Source: Isoetes taiwanensis (lineage: Eukaryota; Streptophyta; Lycopodiopsida; Isoetales; Isoetaceae). From it: a stretch of 64,000 nucleotides of DNA. Of the stretch, positions 10,843 to 21,454 are shown piece after piece. Both the position numbers and the translations under genes were made by a program. The first letter of the stretch is position 1. Every line of letters starts with the position of its first letter. The notes below the pieces were generated by a model. The model was not told the DNA's origin. It saw only the letters and a list, made by a program, of their open reading frames with translations, and did not search any database. The stretch is taken from positions 499,806-563,805 of the forward strand of contig JAJEKV010000129.1 in assembly GCA_021234155.1 (NCBI GenBank). Direction: 5' to 3'.

Positions 10843-12340
10843 GTTTTTTTTTTTTTTTGAAGGGCGACAAACTTTATTGAAACTCCAAGCCAAAAAGCAA
10901 AATACAAATCTTTGGCGGGAATAAAGTCTCGAGGAGGATAATCATGATCAATGAGTAGAACCTTGCGAGCCTATGCATAAAGACAACACATGACTCAAAT
11001 AGGACTCAAATATCAAGCGTAAACTTGGCGGGAGCAAGCGAAAGAGCAATGATAAGCCTTAACAATTCAAGCTTGTGCATCTTGGAGGGACAAGCTGCGG
11101 AGGAATATCAAACCACGAAAGATAAGCCGGTCTTAGCGGCTTCGGATGGACCATAACAACCATCGATGCTAAATGAAATGCTTGGCTCATAGCGTATTCC
11201 AAGTATCCAGGATAAGCGACGAAAGCACTGGCGACTTGTCAATGTCACATGAAAAAAGCGACCAAGACCAAATGAATTTTGGAGATGAACACATAAAAAA
11301 CAATGCTCAATGGTCTGTCCTTTGCTTAGCACCACGATTAGTGAGTCTTTGACACTCGAGGATCAAATGCGTGGACAAGCACGTTCACGAGGACATCGTG
11401 AAGAATCTGCCACCAAAGAAAACGACCACCTTAGGATGGAGTCGTTTATCCCAAACCCAAGTCCACATCGTCTCGGTTAGGAGGTGAAAATTTGGAAGGG
11501 ACCACCTAGTGGATGGCGGAAGGATATCACTATTGACAAGCGGCCTATACATAGAATTCACAAGCCTATGCTCATGAATACTCTCGGTGGGAACCCCATG
11601 CACCCTTCAATAACCGGAGCAACCAATGGCGAGTACTAGCAACCTTTTGCCAAATAGGTTACGTCCCCATCGAGACAATGAAATTTTTTGTTTGAAAGAT
11701 TTGCCATGTCACTAGCGGCGAGAATCATACCATGCATGGCTGTCGAGATTCTGCTAACCTCCGGCCGTTGAGTTAATGGATGAGCAAGGGGCACAAAGTG
11801 GAAGATTATTTTCCACGGTATCCACCAACAAGGGGGCATTCGGTGATGACATGCAGCAGATCAATCAGAAGTAGGGTCAGTATTGTCTCCCATGACTCCG
11901 GCAAGCCTTTCAAAAAGGAGGCGATAGGAAAAGGGCATAGGCGATAAAAGAGACTCCAAAGGAAAAAGCGGTTTTAATGAAGCTTTCCCAAAAGGAACAC
12001 AATGTGCAAGTGGCTGCTTCACCAAGCACTCGGTGAGTCAACCATATCTTAAGGATCCTCCAAATGAATTTAGAAATTAGAATCTTACTCTGCAAATGGA
12101 AGTCTGTCATACCCAAGCCACCTGCAAATTTTGGCTTGGTGCATTTGGACCATGCAACCTTGACCACAGCATACTCCTCAGTCCCACCCCAAATAAAGTT
12201 ACGGACAATGTAACAATCACACAAAATTTTGGTGAGAAGCGAGGAAGGAGGCGAGGCCATATAGACATGGGGTTAACCAAAGTAGAATATATCACCCATA
12301 ATATGTTTAGCTGGGGAGCTTCCATCCACTACAAGTTTAG
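10843..12340 (-). mobile_element. 5'-truncated L1-type LINE, ORF2 C-terminal part
   Basis: The plus strand shows 15 T (10844-10858) followed by a reverse-complemented polyadenylation signal (TTTATT within 10871-10880). This is the poly(A) tail of a minus-strand LINE. Reading on the minus strand from 12260, frames give RNFIWGG, then VAWSKCTKPKFAGGLGMTDF and KFIWRIL. This is the conserved linker between RT and the zf-RVT domain in plant L1 ORF2. Further on come WVWDKRLHPKVVVF (about 11400-11500) and QTIEHCFLC (about 11310), the zf-RVT zinc-binding segment. RT and endonuclease are absent, as expected for 5' truncation. Several frameshifts and stops break the frame. It belongs to the same family as the larger LINE at 39715-45207 (shared HVYMAS and KFIWRIL segments). 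The 5' end is approximate and no target duplication was found. Confidence 0.85.
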
Positions 12341-12374
12341 CTGGGGAGCTTCCCACCTTTCTAGGCTATGAAGT

Positions 12375-12715
12375 GACAACCCTCATATGGCATATATAAC
12401 AACATGTATGACATATGCCTTATATGCCATAAGCCAAAATATATGTCAACATATGCAATGTCATATATATCACATGGTATATGTAATGTTATATGAGATA
12501 TGTCTTATAAGTAATAAGTCAAGTATATGTCATATAGTACATAACTCATAGGCCATAAGTCACATGGTATATATCACATATGTCATATCATATGTCATGT
12601 GTCATAAGTTAGATATATATCATATAATACATAACTCATATGCCATAAGTCACATGGCACATATTACATATGTCATATGATATATCGTATATCATTGATA
12701 CCTAACTAAATATAA
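12375..12715. repeat. CATATG/GTCATAT-rich satellite with ~90-bp higher-order unit
   Basis: The segment is built of variants of CATATGTCATAT, CATAAGTCACATGG and ACATAACTCATA. A ~90-bp unit is repeated: ACATAACTCATA begins at about 12539 and again at about 12629, each followed by GCCATAAGTCACATGG. The words are palindromic (CATATG), so the region can fold into many small hairpins. It directly abuts the 5' end of the truncated LINE. Confidence 0.8.
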
Positions 12716-12780
12716 GATTACTAGGAGTTGCCTATAGAATTGATTGTCTTATCAATGTCCACAACTCCTTCATATGTCAT

Positions 12781-12996
12781 GTGAAAGAAGACATTTTGAG
12801 TTGCGATTGCTTCCACTCCTTGTTGCTTTTGCCTGCATTAAGGACTCTTAGTGTTTTGCCTCCTAAACCAAGTAGATTGGAACTTACAAGGGTTAGATGT
12901 GATTCTTTAACTAATAACTACAGAAAGATGGGAGGTCTACTGCACTATTTTTATTTTTCAAGGTGTAGGGTTAGTACCTTGAGTCGTGAGAAGTAA
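12781..12996 (+). CDS. hypothetical 71-aa open frame
   Basis: The frame opens after the satellite and ends at 12996. There is no recognised domain. It is Leu- and Cys-containing with no clear signal or membrane segment. It is listed only because it is the longest frame in this interval. Confidence 0.12.
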   Translation: MKEDILSCDCFHSLLLLPALRTLSVLPPKPSRLELTRVRCDSLTNNYRKMGGLLHYFYFSRCRVSTLSREK

Positions 12997-13465
12997 TGCG
13001 AGAAGGAATTCCCCATTATCAGACCTTGCAGCTTGTATCTTTGTTTAAATTTCTATCTCAACCATGGTCACAGTGTTTTGGAGCTTTGAGGGCTATTATG
13101 ATAGTTTAAGCATGACTCCTACATGATCTCTTCATGATAGAACCCCATATTTGCCGGTAACTCTGATGAGTGGTTTTCCAAAATCTAGCGAGGCGGTTCC
13201 CTCCTCCAGCAGGGCTCGAATCTTCTTAAGAGATCTTCATAGGTTTCCCTGCTAAAATCGCTAAAATTTGCTCAACTAAGGTTGTTAGTTTAAGTGGTTA
13301 TTTGTAGAATAGACAACGTCATAGTATTTTTGCATAGATACATTTGAAGGAGCCTCAGTTCTATATTCAGAACTTAATGGTACGAAGTGACATCTTGGAA
13401 AGATGAAATGCACCTAGTAGGTCACCTTCTAAAATTGAAGATCATGTAGAAAACCATCCTCAATC

Positions 13466-13972
13466 ATGATTGCACAAGCGAGCACGCGCAAGTCAACAAG
13501 TGCATTTAAGAACATTGAAAACAATAATAACTCAATTTCTATATGCGACTCCTTACACAATAATGCGGACAAAGTATCACCTCTAACAAGACACGTAAAG
13601 TTATTTTTTCTGCAAAAAGACATCATATGCTATGTGGGCTTAGTAAATGACACCAATGCAGACCAAGGCTCAAAAACATGCCTTGAGGCCTTTGCTAGTC
13701 ATCTCAAATCGCTTCTTGATGTGAGAGATCGGATCCGTAGCTTTATGTATTTCAATGTGCTAAGTAAGTCCACACAGTTTTGGGTTTTAAGTATGGTTAG
13801 AGAACACCTAGGTGCTTTGAGTACTAAGTTGGACTTTTACATCCATGTTGACCAATTGCCAAAAATTGCGTGCATCCTTCAGAGTGAATTCCCTGCTGCT
13901 TGTATGCATGCCCTTCTTAACCAATCAAACTCGAGCTTTTATACAAATGTGATAAAAAATCAATGTCATTGA
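13466..13972 (+). CDS. hypothetical 168-aa open frame, unassigned
   Basis: A 168-codon frame starting at an in-frame ATG, unusually long for the surrounding AT-rich DNA. The N-terminal part is Asn/Ser-rich. The C-terminal two thirds look globular and helical (segments such as LEAFASHLKSLLDVRDRI and FYIHVDQLPKIACILQSEF). I cannot name a family. Possibilities are an exon of a host gene or the C-terminal part of a decayed hAT-like transposase. No splice or promoter signals are evident. The opposite strand carries a shorter 65-codon frame in the same place. Confidence 0.3.
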   Translation: MIAQASTRKSTSAFKNIENNNNSISICDSLHNNADKVSPLTRHVKLFFLQKDIICYVGLVNDTNADQGSKTCLEAFASHLKSLLDVRDRIRSFMYFNVLSKSTQFWVLSMVREHLGALSTKLDFYIHVDQLPKIACILQSEFPAACMHALLNQSNSSFYTNVIKNQCH

Positions 13973-14242
13973 CTTTTATACAAATCGCATGATAAAATTT
14001 CAATAAGTATATCAAGTGGCTGAATGCCTTCATATGTTAAAGTTATGATTGGCAGGTTTGCCCTTGCATTTTCGACCTCGTGCCGCTCGAAGTTTGCCCC
14101 CAACTGTCCAATCTCTGTCGCAGCTCCTACACTTATACCTCGGTTGATTTGGCTTCCCATTATTGTTGTAGTCGGCGGGTGTTACCATTGAAACTGCGGG
14201 CAATCCGATGGGGCATCATCGCCCTATCTATCCTTAATTTTA

Positions 14243-14400
14243 CGCCATTTCTTGTGGTGCTTGTTGATCACGCCTTTCTCTTTTTCATGCTTGGGCGCCA
14301 TTTCTTTCGTGGTGCTTGTTGTTTAGCCTTTCTCTTTTTTCATGTTTGGGTGCCATTTCTTGTGGTGCTTGTGGCTCCCATGGAGAAGCCCTAACCACGA
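14243..14400 (+). repeat. ~54-bp imperfect tandem repeat, three copies
   Basis: GCCATTTCTTGTGGTGCTTG-type units begin at about 14243, 14297 and 14352. Each is followed by a CTTTCTCTTTTTCATG-like segment in the first two copies. Two overlapping short frames over this region arise from the repeat and are not credible genes. Confidence 0.8.
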
Positions 14401-14625
14401 GGCAACATCCATGTTGTTGCCTCTTCACTTCAATTGAGTTGGCGGACCATTTCTTGTATTGCTTGTTGCTTCCATGGGCGCCATTCTTACCGGGTATGTA
14501 TAAGGCAACATATATGTGGTTGTTGTTGCATGTTCATTTCCAAGTTCAATCAAGTTGGCATGCATTGATTTGGTCATCTTTATTTTTCTTGTATTGACAA
14601 ACGAGAACTTGTGAAGTCGACATCA

Positions 14626-15282
14626 TCATCTAGAGTTTGTGCTTCCGGAGTCTACCAACAAGCCATCCTTTGGATGGTGCTTTCTTTTGCCAACAAGCCA
14701 CCAAATACATCCAAGCAACATGCTTCGTTTCCTCCATTCTGCGGCTTGTCCATGAACAAGGTGGTCTTCATCCAACAAGCCATCCAGTGATGGCGCTTTT
14801 TCTTCTGCCAACAAGCCACCAAATTCACCCAAGCAACATGCTACTGTTTCCTCCATTCTTGCTTGTCCATGAGCAAGAAGGCCTTCACTTGTGAACATAG
14901 ACACATCAAACACATCAAATTGGTTGTCCTGTGATGAGCCCTTCAACTCTGTTTGTGGCATTTCTAGACAAAGCTTGAGCAAGTCTTCCTCAAATAGGTC
15001 TTTGTCAAACAGGTCGCCACCATCAACAAGAACTCCTAAAGTAGGACCTAAAGATGCATTGACCAGGTCAAGTTCCTTATCTCGTTTCAACACAGGCCAG
15101 TCTCCATCAATTATTAAGTCTACATCTTCATCAAGTACGTCAACAAATGCATGCTCTCCATCTTCATCTTGTTGAGCAATCACAACTAGAGCTTCCATCT
15201 CGTTCAAGTCATCCAAGCCCAATAGATACTTGAGTTCGTCCCTAGTCGGAATAAAGTCGTCGTCCTCGCACTTCGTCGCCAT
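14626..15282 (-). CDS. acidic protein of unknown function, 218 aa
   Basis: This is one of the longest minus-strand frames in the window outside transposons. The start ATG at 15280-15282 follows a purine-rich (GAGA) leader. A TATA box lies about 50 bp upstream on the same strand (15331-15338), which fits a short-leader gene. The first ~130 residues are very acidic (Asp/Glu clusters such as ALVVIAQQDEDGEHAFVDV) and read as one domain of unknown type. The C-terminal ~80 residues are encoded by a ~120-bp tandem duplication (about 14650-14890). There the second copy, in transcription order, is read in a shifted frame, so the C-terminus is probably altered. No signal peptide or membrane span is visible. 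I do not recognise a family. Transcript data would decide whether it is real. Confidence 0.5.
   Translation of the reverse strand: MATKCEDDDFIPTRDELKYLLGLDDLNEMEALVVIAQQDEDGEHAFVDVLDEDVDLIIDGDWPVLKRDKELDLVNASLGPTLGVLVDGGDLFDKDLFEEDLLKLCLEMPQTELKGSSQDNQFDVFDVSMFTSEGLLAHGQARMEETVACCLGEFGGLLAEEKAPSLDGLLDEDHLVHGQAAEWRKRSMLLGCIWWLVGKRKHHPKDGLLVDSGSTNSR
14650..14890. repeat. ~120-bp tandem duplication inside the 218-aa ORF
   Basis: CCAACAAGCCATCC, then GCCAACAAGCCACCAAAT, then CCAAGCAACATGCT and TTTCCTCCATTCT occur in the same order in two adjacent copies, about 14655-14770 and 14776-14890. Indels between the copies put the minus-strand reading frame out of register in one of them. Confidence 0.85.
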
Positions 15283-15330
15283 CGTCTTCTCTCCTCTCTC
15301 TCTTGAAAAAATGTGGAAAGAATACTAGGA

Positions 15331-15338
15331 GTTTTATA
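15331..15338 (-). promoter_or_regulatory. candidate TATA box
   Basis: On the minus strand this reads TATAAAAC within CCTATAAAACTCC. It lies about 50 bp upstream of the ATG at 15282. A start site ~30 bp downstream would leave a 5' leader of roughly 20-25 nt. Confidence 0.45.
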
Positions 15339-15639
15339 GGCGCGGTTTGACTCGCATTTTCCGACCAGGTTGTATCTTTCGTTGATGAATTGTGTAAAAT
15401 TACGTGTAATGACAGACTCCTTTATTATGCTCAACTTATAACTCCATATTCTCCGATATCATCAGCGAGGTTGTTTAGTTTTACACCTAGCTCATGTCAA
15501 TATCAATGACAACAAGGCAATGGTAGAGCATTAGATCGGCATCTACCCTGAGCAGTGGTGTGAAGGGGCCGAATTGGTAAAATGGGCTTGGGACTCATAT
15601 GTAGGGTTTTTTACCTGCATGTTCAATAAGCCAATGTTG

Positions 15640-15960
15640 CAAGGATTTCCTATAGAATGGCAATGCAACATGATGGTGCATGTGGAAAATGCCTCAGATG
15701 TGAATAGCTATCGGACAATATGGTAAGCAATATGTGGGCCAAGCTCTTCCCTGTTGTTGTTGAGGGGAAGTGAGTTCTTGGGCTGAGGAGAATGGAGTGA
15801 TAGCTAGGGAGCAAGCAGGATTTAGATGGTGTCATTCTACAAGAGACCATACAGTTGGTAACTTTGCATGCTATAGTAGAAAGTGTGAAGGGAAAGAAAA
15901 AATCATTATCATTGGCATATGTGGATTACACTAAAGCATTCGTAAGGCGTGGATGATGTC
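15640..15960 (+). pseudogene. non-LTR retrotransposon RT fragment
   Basis: Across frameshifts, the plus strand reads NSYRTI near 15700, then SSWAEENGVIAREQAGFRW (about 15770-15830), and then SLSLAYVDYTKAF (about 15903-15941). These match, in order, the RT fingers segment, the E-QAGFR block and RT motif A (xxxxDYTKAFD) of non-LTR elements. The Asp expected after KAF is Val. Surrounding parts of the element are not recognisable. It is a different lineage from the two zf-RVT LINEs in this window. Confidence 0.6.
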
Positions 15961-16499
15961 CTCAATACAAAACTCAACTGCAAAAGGATCCAAGGCCTCA
16001 CTCGAAACCAGAAAATGAGCATCCCTTTTTCTAAACTTTTCAGCTGGATTATGGTGCTCCGTATGTTTGAAATCTGGAGTTCTTGGGACATTCTGTGGAA
16101 TCTAATGGACTGAAAAGAATTAAAAATAGGCCGAGGAACTTCGCTGGAAAGAGAGCATTGCGATGCAAGAATTACCTTGTTAGGCCAGCCTGCATCCAGA
16201 AATGTAGATATGCTCTCCTGATGTATTGTGGCCATGGGAGGAGGCAATGGCGTATCGCCTACAAGATTCATTTTTGTATAAATGAAAAGATCGCGCAGTT
16301 TAGCAAGGCTTGCGTAAAGAAACTAGTCAAAACACCTTTGGTTTGTACCAATGGAAATTACATGTTTTATGTTTTGATAATGCTCTTTTGCCTTTGTAAT
16401 TTGATAATGTTATTTTGCCTTTGTAATTTATAATATGAAGTTTCATAAATCAATGTCATCAAAAGCAACGATAATTTTTAGTTACAAAATAAAAAATGT

Positions 16500-16560
16500 A
16501 GTTTCCGGCAAAGACATTAGAATTTTCTGGCAAAGACATTACAATTTTCAGAAACATGGA
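16500..16560 (+). repeat. short tandem duplication
   Basis: GGCAAAGACATTA(G/C)AATTTTC occurs twice in succession at about 16508 and 16540. Confidence 0.7.
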
Positions 16561-16888
16561 CTCTCTAGTACAACACAACACCACTTTGTAGTAGATCATC
16601 TAAAATTCCTATCCTCTGAAAAAGCATGATTATATTGCAATAATATATTATCTGTTGCAATATTATATGAAGATTATATTGAACTGATTATGTTTTTGAA
16701 TGTCATACCTGACATCAGAGCGAGGTATAAGTTCCCATACTCATGACATGATTGTTACCTAACTTTGGAAAATGTGAACGTTAATTAAAATTTGAGTCAC
16801 ATTGGCAAAAATAGCTAGGCACATGTGAACGTGTTTGTTGGCAAACTACTGGCCTGGCAAATTTTGGCTACTCCATTGTTCCAGTACA

Positions 16889-17371
16889 CCTAACAAAATA
16901 GAAGTAGGGTCACTTTGTTTAGGTGGCATGTATTTTTATGCCACCACGTGGCATTCCCTACATCGCGGAATGGAAATAGGGATGCCCATTCCGCTCAGCA
17001 GGTACAACAGCCGGTCAGGCTGTGTTAGGTCTATTTTTTGTTGATAAGGAGCAGAATAGATTAAATTTGTTGAAGCCAATGCAGTTCAACTCCAATGCTT
17101 TCATCAGATCTCAAGTAAAAGCTCTTCGCCTGATTTGAAGTAAATCCATCTGCCATCTTAAGCTTTCCACAAAGTTTGAAGCTTCAGGAAGCCCTCTGCC
17201 AGATTCAAAGCTGAAAACTCTGAAGCTTTTGAAATCTGAAGCCAAAAATTCTGAAGCCTTTTGAAAGCTTTCCACAGGCAAAAACTGTCGGATCTTGCAA
17301 ACTCTTTGAAATGCTCTGCAAGAATACTCTTCAAGAACACTGCAAAAAAAAGTTTCCCTACTTCTATTTTG
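16889..17371. mobile_element. possible ~480-bp inverted-repeat element
   Basis: ACAAAATAGAAGTAGGG at about 16889 is matched by its reverse complement CCCTACTTCTATTTTGT at 17355-17371. Inside lie two further small hairpins: GGTGGCAT with ATGCCACC at 16922-16945, and GCGGAATGG with CCATTCCGC at 16965-16994. There is also a GAAGC/CTGAAGC-rich stretch. No transposase frame is present. Its right end abuts the hairpin element at 17366-17511. A target duplication was not identified. Confidence 0.45.
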
Positions 17372-17511
17372 TAGGGGAATGGCAGTTTGTCTGCCATTCC
17401 CACACTACATGAGGGTCCCCGCGACCGGCGGGTCTCCCAGAATGGCAGACAATGCGGGGCCCCTCCTGTGGTGCGGGAATGGTAGACAAACTGCCATTCC
17501 CCTACAAAAAT
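17366..17511. mobile_element. foldback MITE with ~40-bp terminal inverted repeats
   Basis: The left arm (17366-17408) reads TTTTGTAGGGGAATGGCAGT then TTGTCTGCCATTCCC. The right arm (about 17468-17511) is its reverse complement with only a few mismatches. The ~60-bp loop is GC-rich (GGGTCCCCGCGACCGG region) and contains another AATGGCAGACAAT word. It has no coding capacity. The long arms relative to a 146-bp total length are typical of foldback MITEs. The superfamily cannot be set because a clear target duplication is not visible. Confidence 0.7.
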
Positions 17512-18061
17512 ACAACCTGCTTAATTGAGATAAGCTTTAAAATAATTTCTTTATCCAATGGTAAATTTGAACATAACTAATTCAAAATAATCCAACAAAT
17601 GGCGAGTATACCATTTTTACATTTTGTGAAATACCTTTCTTTCTTCCTCAAATGACCCATCAATATGTGGGTCAAATTCTTTCACGATCTATCTTAAGGA
17701 CTTCTTTTTCTAATGGAATGATACATCAAAATAGTACTAATGTGCCATTTGAATTCACGAGAAGCCAATGACATTTTGAAGAATGTATTTGCAAAATGAA
17801 GAACTATCTTGCAAATTGATTGACTTCAAAAAGGAAGGTTTGGTTATGCTGATTTACATCCAATTCATTCAAATATGTACAAAAATATTTGAAACTAACA
17901 TGAATCTGCAGGTCAAAAGCCTTTGGTATAAGCTTATGTAATATGTTTTCTACTAACCTCGTTAGGGAGTTGTTTTAATCTAGATTTACTGAAATAGACA
18001 ATGGTTAGACAGTGCTTAATCATAGGAAAGACATTTTGTTATTGAAATAGGAAAAGCCTTA

Positions 18062-18165
18062 TAGTAGAAAAAAAAAAAAAAACAGTCTAGAATGGATATA
18101 AGAGAACTAGAATAGATAGAATAGAATAGAATAGAATAGAAACAATCTAGAATGGATAGAATAGA
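18062..18165 (+). repeat. A-tract and (AATAG)n microsatellite
   Basis: A run of ~15 A is followed by AGTCTAGAATGGATA, five or so AATAG units, and a second AATCTAGAATGGATA. It is simple sequence only. Confidence 0.85.
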
Positions 18166-18323
18166 AACTTTCTGGTTGGTCACAGGACTGACTGATTTAG
18201 TAATTATGAAGCTGTAATGGTTTTAAAATTGATCATTGCTTTGCAAATGCATAGATTTCAAGTATTGCTCAAATCACAGATTACCATCAAGAACAAAATC
18301 TGAAGCAAGGCAAACTATGGGAC

Positions 18324-18426
18324 CTTGCAAGATGATCTCCTCAAGCATCGTGATATAATGGAATTAAAGACCTCATCTGATCCAAGAAGCTTGTCTAGAA
18401 AGTATTGCTCTATATGAGATGCCATA
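18324..18426 (-). other. candidate exon
   Basis: This is open on the minus strand between CCCTTTGTTTAG and TTGCAAG|GTCCC, and encodes HIEQYFLDKLLGSDEVFNS. It is the most 3' candidate exon of the minus-strand locus. The protein family is not recognised. Confidence 0.3.
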
Positions 18427-20808
18427 CTAAACAAAGGGGAAGAAAAAGTACCGAAAAAAAGGGAAGGTGACAACCTGCAGATTGTGAATTTTTGTTTCCA
18501 ATCCAATATGAAGGATGCAGAGAATAAAACCAGGACTTGCGTACATTACTTACGTTAGGCAGTGTATTGCCGAAATATGTGGCTAGCAGAAACCAAAGAA
18601 GGAATGTTGATAAAAAGCCATTTGTATATTCCAGCTTGTTTAGAACAGAGAATATTGTCAAAATATGTGGTAAATAAAATCTAAAAGTATGCCTATCAAT
18701 TCTGATAAATTGAAAGAAGAAGATTAATTACAATAAAATGTTTGTAAGGGAGAAGAAAAAAACCATAGTTAGGACACAATGAGCATTATTTAGGGGGCAC
18801 TTTGTACGACCTTTCCAGGTTATCTCATCATCTTTAACTGTGGCAATTGCATCACCTAAATAGAAAAGACTCTAAGCAAGTCGATTAGATTTGGAGGAAA
18901 CTGGGATTGAGCACGAAAAATGTCTATTATATGGGAAAACCAAATGCCGCCACCAACCGCCATGAAGTAAAGGAATTAGAATATTAGTACGTTGAGCAAG
19001 TTGAGTTGAATTGATATTAGTTTTCTTATTTTCATACCTGTGTTACAAACTCGATTACAAAGATGGCGAAACCTACAGTGGTTGTTTATGATGATTTATG
19101 CAAGAAAGTTGAAATTAAGAAAGCAAAGCCTATCTAAATAATTAAGATAATCAAGGCATATTAAATCTCAACTAACTGAGAAATTGCAACCAAGTTCAAA
19201 TCAGTTCTTCAGTTAATGAAGTGGTACAGGAAATTGACCCGGTACCATATTGAATTTGAATAGGAAAAGAATGAAAAACAGCATCCCAAAATTGTTTTTG
19301 AGAAAATATGGGAAATGGAATATCATGTCAACAAGGACAAGAAGTACTGAAGATGCCAACGATAGACAAATCTCCCATAGGAGCCAGGTTGACCAATACA
19401 CAAAGTCCAGTAAACCCATGATCGACATCGCCTACATAGATTATGAAGTGGTTGAAGCTTTCTTTGGCAATTCAGGAAAGGGCACCTAATAATAGCAGAC
19501 TGCAGAAGACAAATACTGTGTAATTCATTTCATGAACATTTCAAAAATTAAGAACCATTGAACTCTTTCACTGACCAGCTTTAAATACATTTTGTAATCA
19601 CTTATGAAAGGCTCAAGTCAAAAAAAGCGTAGCTCCATGGGCTGTGTCGGCCACCACCTTCTTTGTGCAAAGAATGCAAAAAAGTAATGTAACTAGGTGG
19701 AATACATACCTTCTAAGCTTTACTTCCTTTTTACGTGGACGATCTTGCTCAATTGGATGATAAAAGTGAATATGGTAGTAGCCATAAAAATAGGCCCTAT
19801 CTTGCCAATAGGCGGAAAAATTTTGGTTGGATGGGCAAATTCTACAAATGACATATTCTATATCAAAGTGCACTTTTGCAAGATAAGGTCTTTAGTTATT
19901 GGGAAGCCACATCCGAAAATTTAAACTTTTTTAGGGTCATCTATATTTGGATATCTATTATATTGTAAAGATGGTTACATCTTATATAATGATTATCTGT
20001 GGGCTTGCGGATCTTTGTCTTTGCCGGCATACCGAACAAGTTGATTGAGGCTTCACGTATCTAATCTTGACACTAGACTTGAAAACAATGTTATTTCTAA
20101 TTTGTACTTGTCCCGACAAGACTCTCTTCAACGATATATCCGAATGAGTGAGTTTATACGCACTATCTAAAAAATATCTACTTATTTCCCTTTTGCATTA
20201 GCTTGGAGGGGTAGTTAGATTTGAAAACCGAATCCTCAAAGGCACCGCGCTTTCACTTTCTTGTGGTATTTATTTGAATACCATATGCAATTACAGAAGA
20301 ACTCCTCTCCTTAAAGTGCAACGCAATAGGGCAAGACATTGGATGTTCCAGAAACGTGCATCTACCTCATCCATGGTTTCAAAAGATATGACCTGCAAAA
20401 TTTGTATGTTAGTGCTAATTGTTGCAAGTAATCACATACATCTTAATGCTACCTCTGGTTGCACATAGTGCAGCTGTAAAAAAGATATGAAAGGCAGTGA
20501 TATTGAACATAAAAATGAAAATCATTTTGTGAGTCACTCGCAACAAACATGATGACTCTATGGCATCATTTGATGCAGAAGACAGACCAAATACTTTGCA
20601 ATAAGAAGATAAAGATAATTGGTCTATGTGCGGCTGCAATTTTTGGGCTACATATGAGCATCAGCTACAATCAATAAGTAAAAACACCACCAATTCAATA
20701 GCTGCAACTTACCACAGAAAGGATAATAAAATCCCTTTTTGAGAGTGGCAGGGAAGGAAACACATCAGCTGTCAGTCCAACAAAACATGTCAATGCTGCT
20801 CCATGGAC
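18324..20808 (-). pseudogene. minus-strand exon-like segments, part resembling an ABCA-type transporter
   Basis: Going 5' to 3' on the minus strand there are six segments. (1) 20713-20808 has 32 open codons between TTTGACAG and GTAAGT. (2) 20453-20473 lies between TTTACAG and GTAGCA. (3) 19710-19841 is open from TTTGTAG to GTATGT and contains YWQDRAYFYGYYHIHFY. (4) About 19213-19431, after TATGTAG, contains IMGLLDFVYWSTWLLWE and long hydrophobic segments. (5) 18811-18855 reads DAIATVKDDEITWK. (6) 18475-18661 contains TYFGNTLPN, then RKSWFYSLHPSYWIGN. Pieces 4 and 6 match the ABCA pattern of a K-MMGL-D-x-x-x-W transmembrane segment followed by a Y-F-D-x-LP...PSYW loop before the first nucleotide-binding domain. 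That assignment comes from motif memory, not alignment. No Walker A is seen downstream. Pieces 1-3 could belong to another gene. Function, if any, would be lipid or solute transport. Confidence 0.4.
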
Positions 20809-20873
20809 CTGTCAAACCCACAATGTTGATATAAAGTTTGTCCCTTCTCAGCAAAAACTGGCAGTCATTCTTC

Positions 20874-21141
20874 TGTTAGAATAGTATAATGTGATATACA
20901 TTGGACATGTTAAGTCATTGTAACTTAACGTTGTACCCCATGGGTCACTTTATATTAGCCCATGGCGCCCTCATTTTTATCTTTTTCTCTATTTGCCACC
21001 CAACATAAGGACGTGGCACATATATATGTACCATCACATGAGTTAATGTAATACACAAGTTTCTTGCTCCTCCTTTGTTACTTCTTTGCGTCTCCTCCTC
21101 TCTATAGTCTTAACTGTTCAGATCATCTTCTCCACTCAACA
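20874..21141 (+). repeat. left LTR of the 20.9-25.5 kb copia element
   Basis: 268 bp, TG...CA ends. It differs from the right LTR by a handful of substitutions and by lacking a short tandem duplication of GTAACTTAACGTT. It contains ATATATATGTACCATC upstream of a CT-rich transcript leader. Confidence 0.93.
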
Positions 21142-21142
21142 T

Positions 21143-21156
21143 TTGGTATCGAGGCG
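21143..21156 (+). promoter_or_regulatory. primer-binding site (initiator-Met tRNA)
   Basis: TTGGTATCGAGGC follows the LTR end by one or two bases. The plant copia consensus is TGGTATCAGAGC, so two bases are transposed or altered here. Confidence 0.75.
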
Positions 21157-21454
21157 GTGTTCCATCCTTGGGTGCTTCATTAAATGCTTGGGATGGAAGT
21201 ATTTTGCGAAAGGTTTTTACGCCTTTGTGAAAAAGCGATTTTAACCCCTAACTTGAGTTTGAGCCTAGAGAGAAGCATTCTTAAGCATTCTTTACGTTAT
21301 GGAGAGTTGCATGCGGCGTTAACTGCTAGAAACACCTCTTGAGTGTAAAACACGAAAGATTTCTTGCAAAGAGCTTGCATATTGCCTTGCATGTTGAAGA
21401 TAGAGTAGGGCTTTGCAGATTTGTGGCTTTGATTAGAAGAGGCTTGTGCTTTTT

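Noticed and set aside
15909-16271. 120-aa minus-strand ORF
   Set aside because: It overlaps the plus-strand RT fragment and has no domain of its own. Treated as an antisense shadow.
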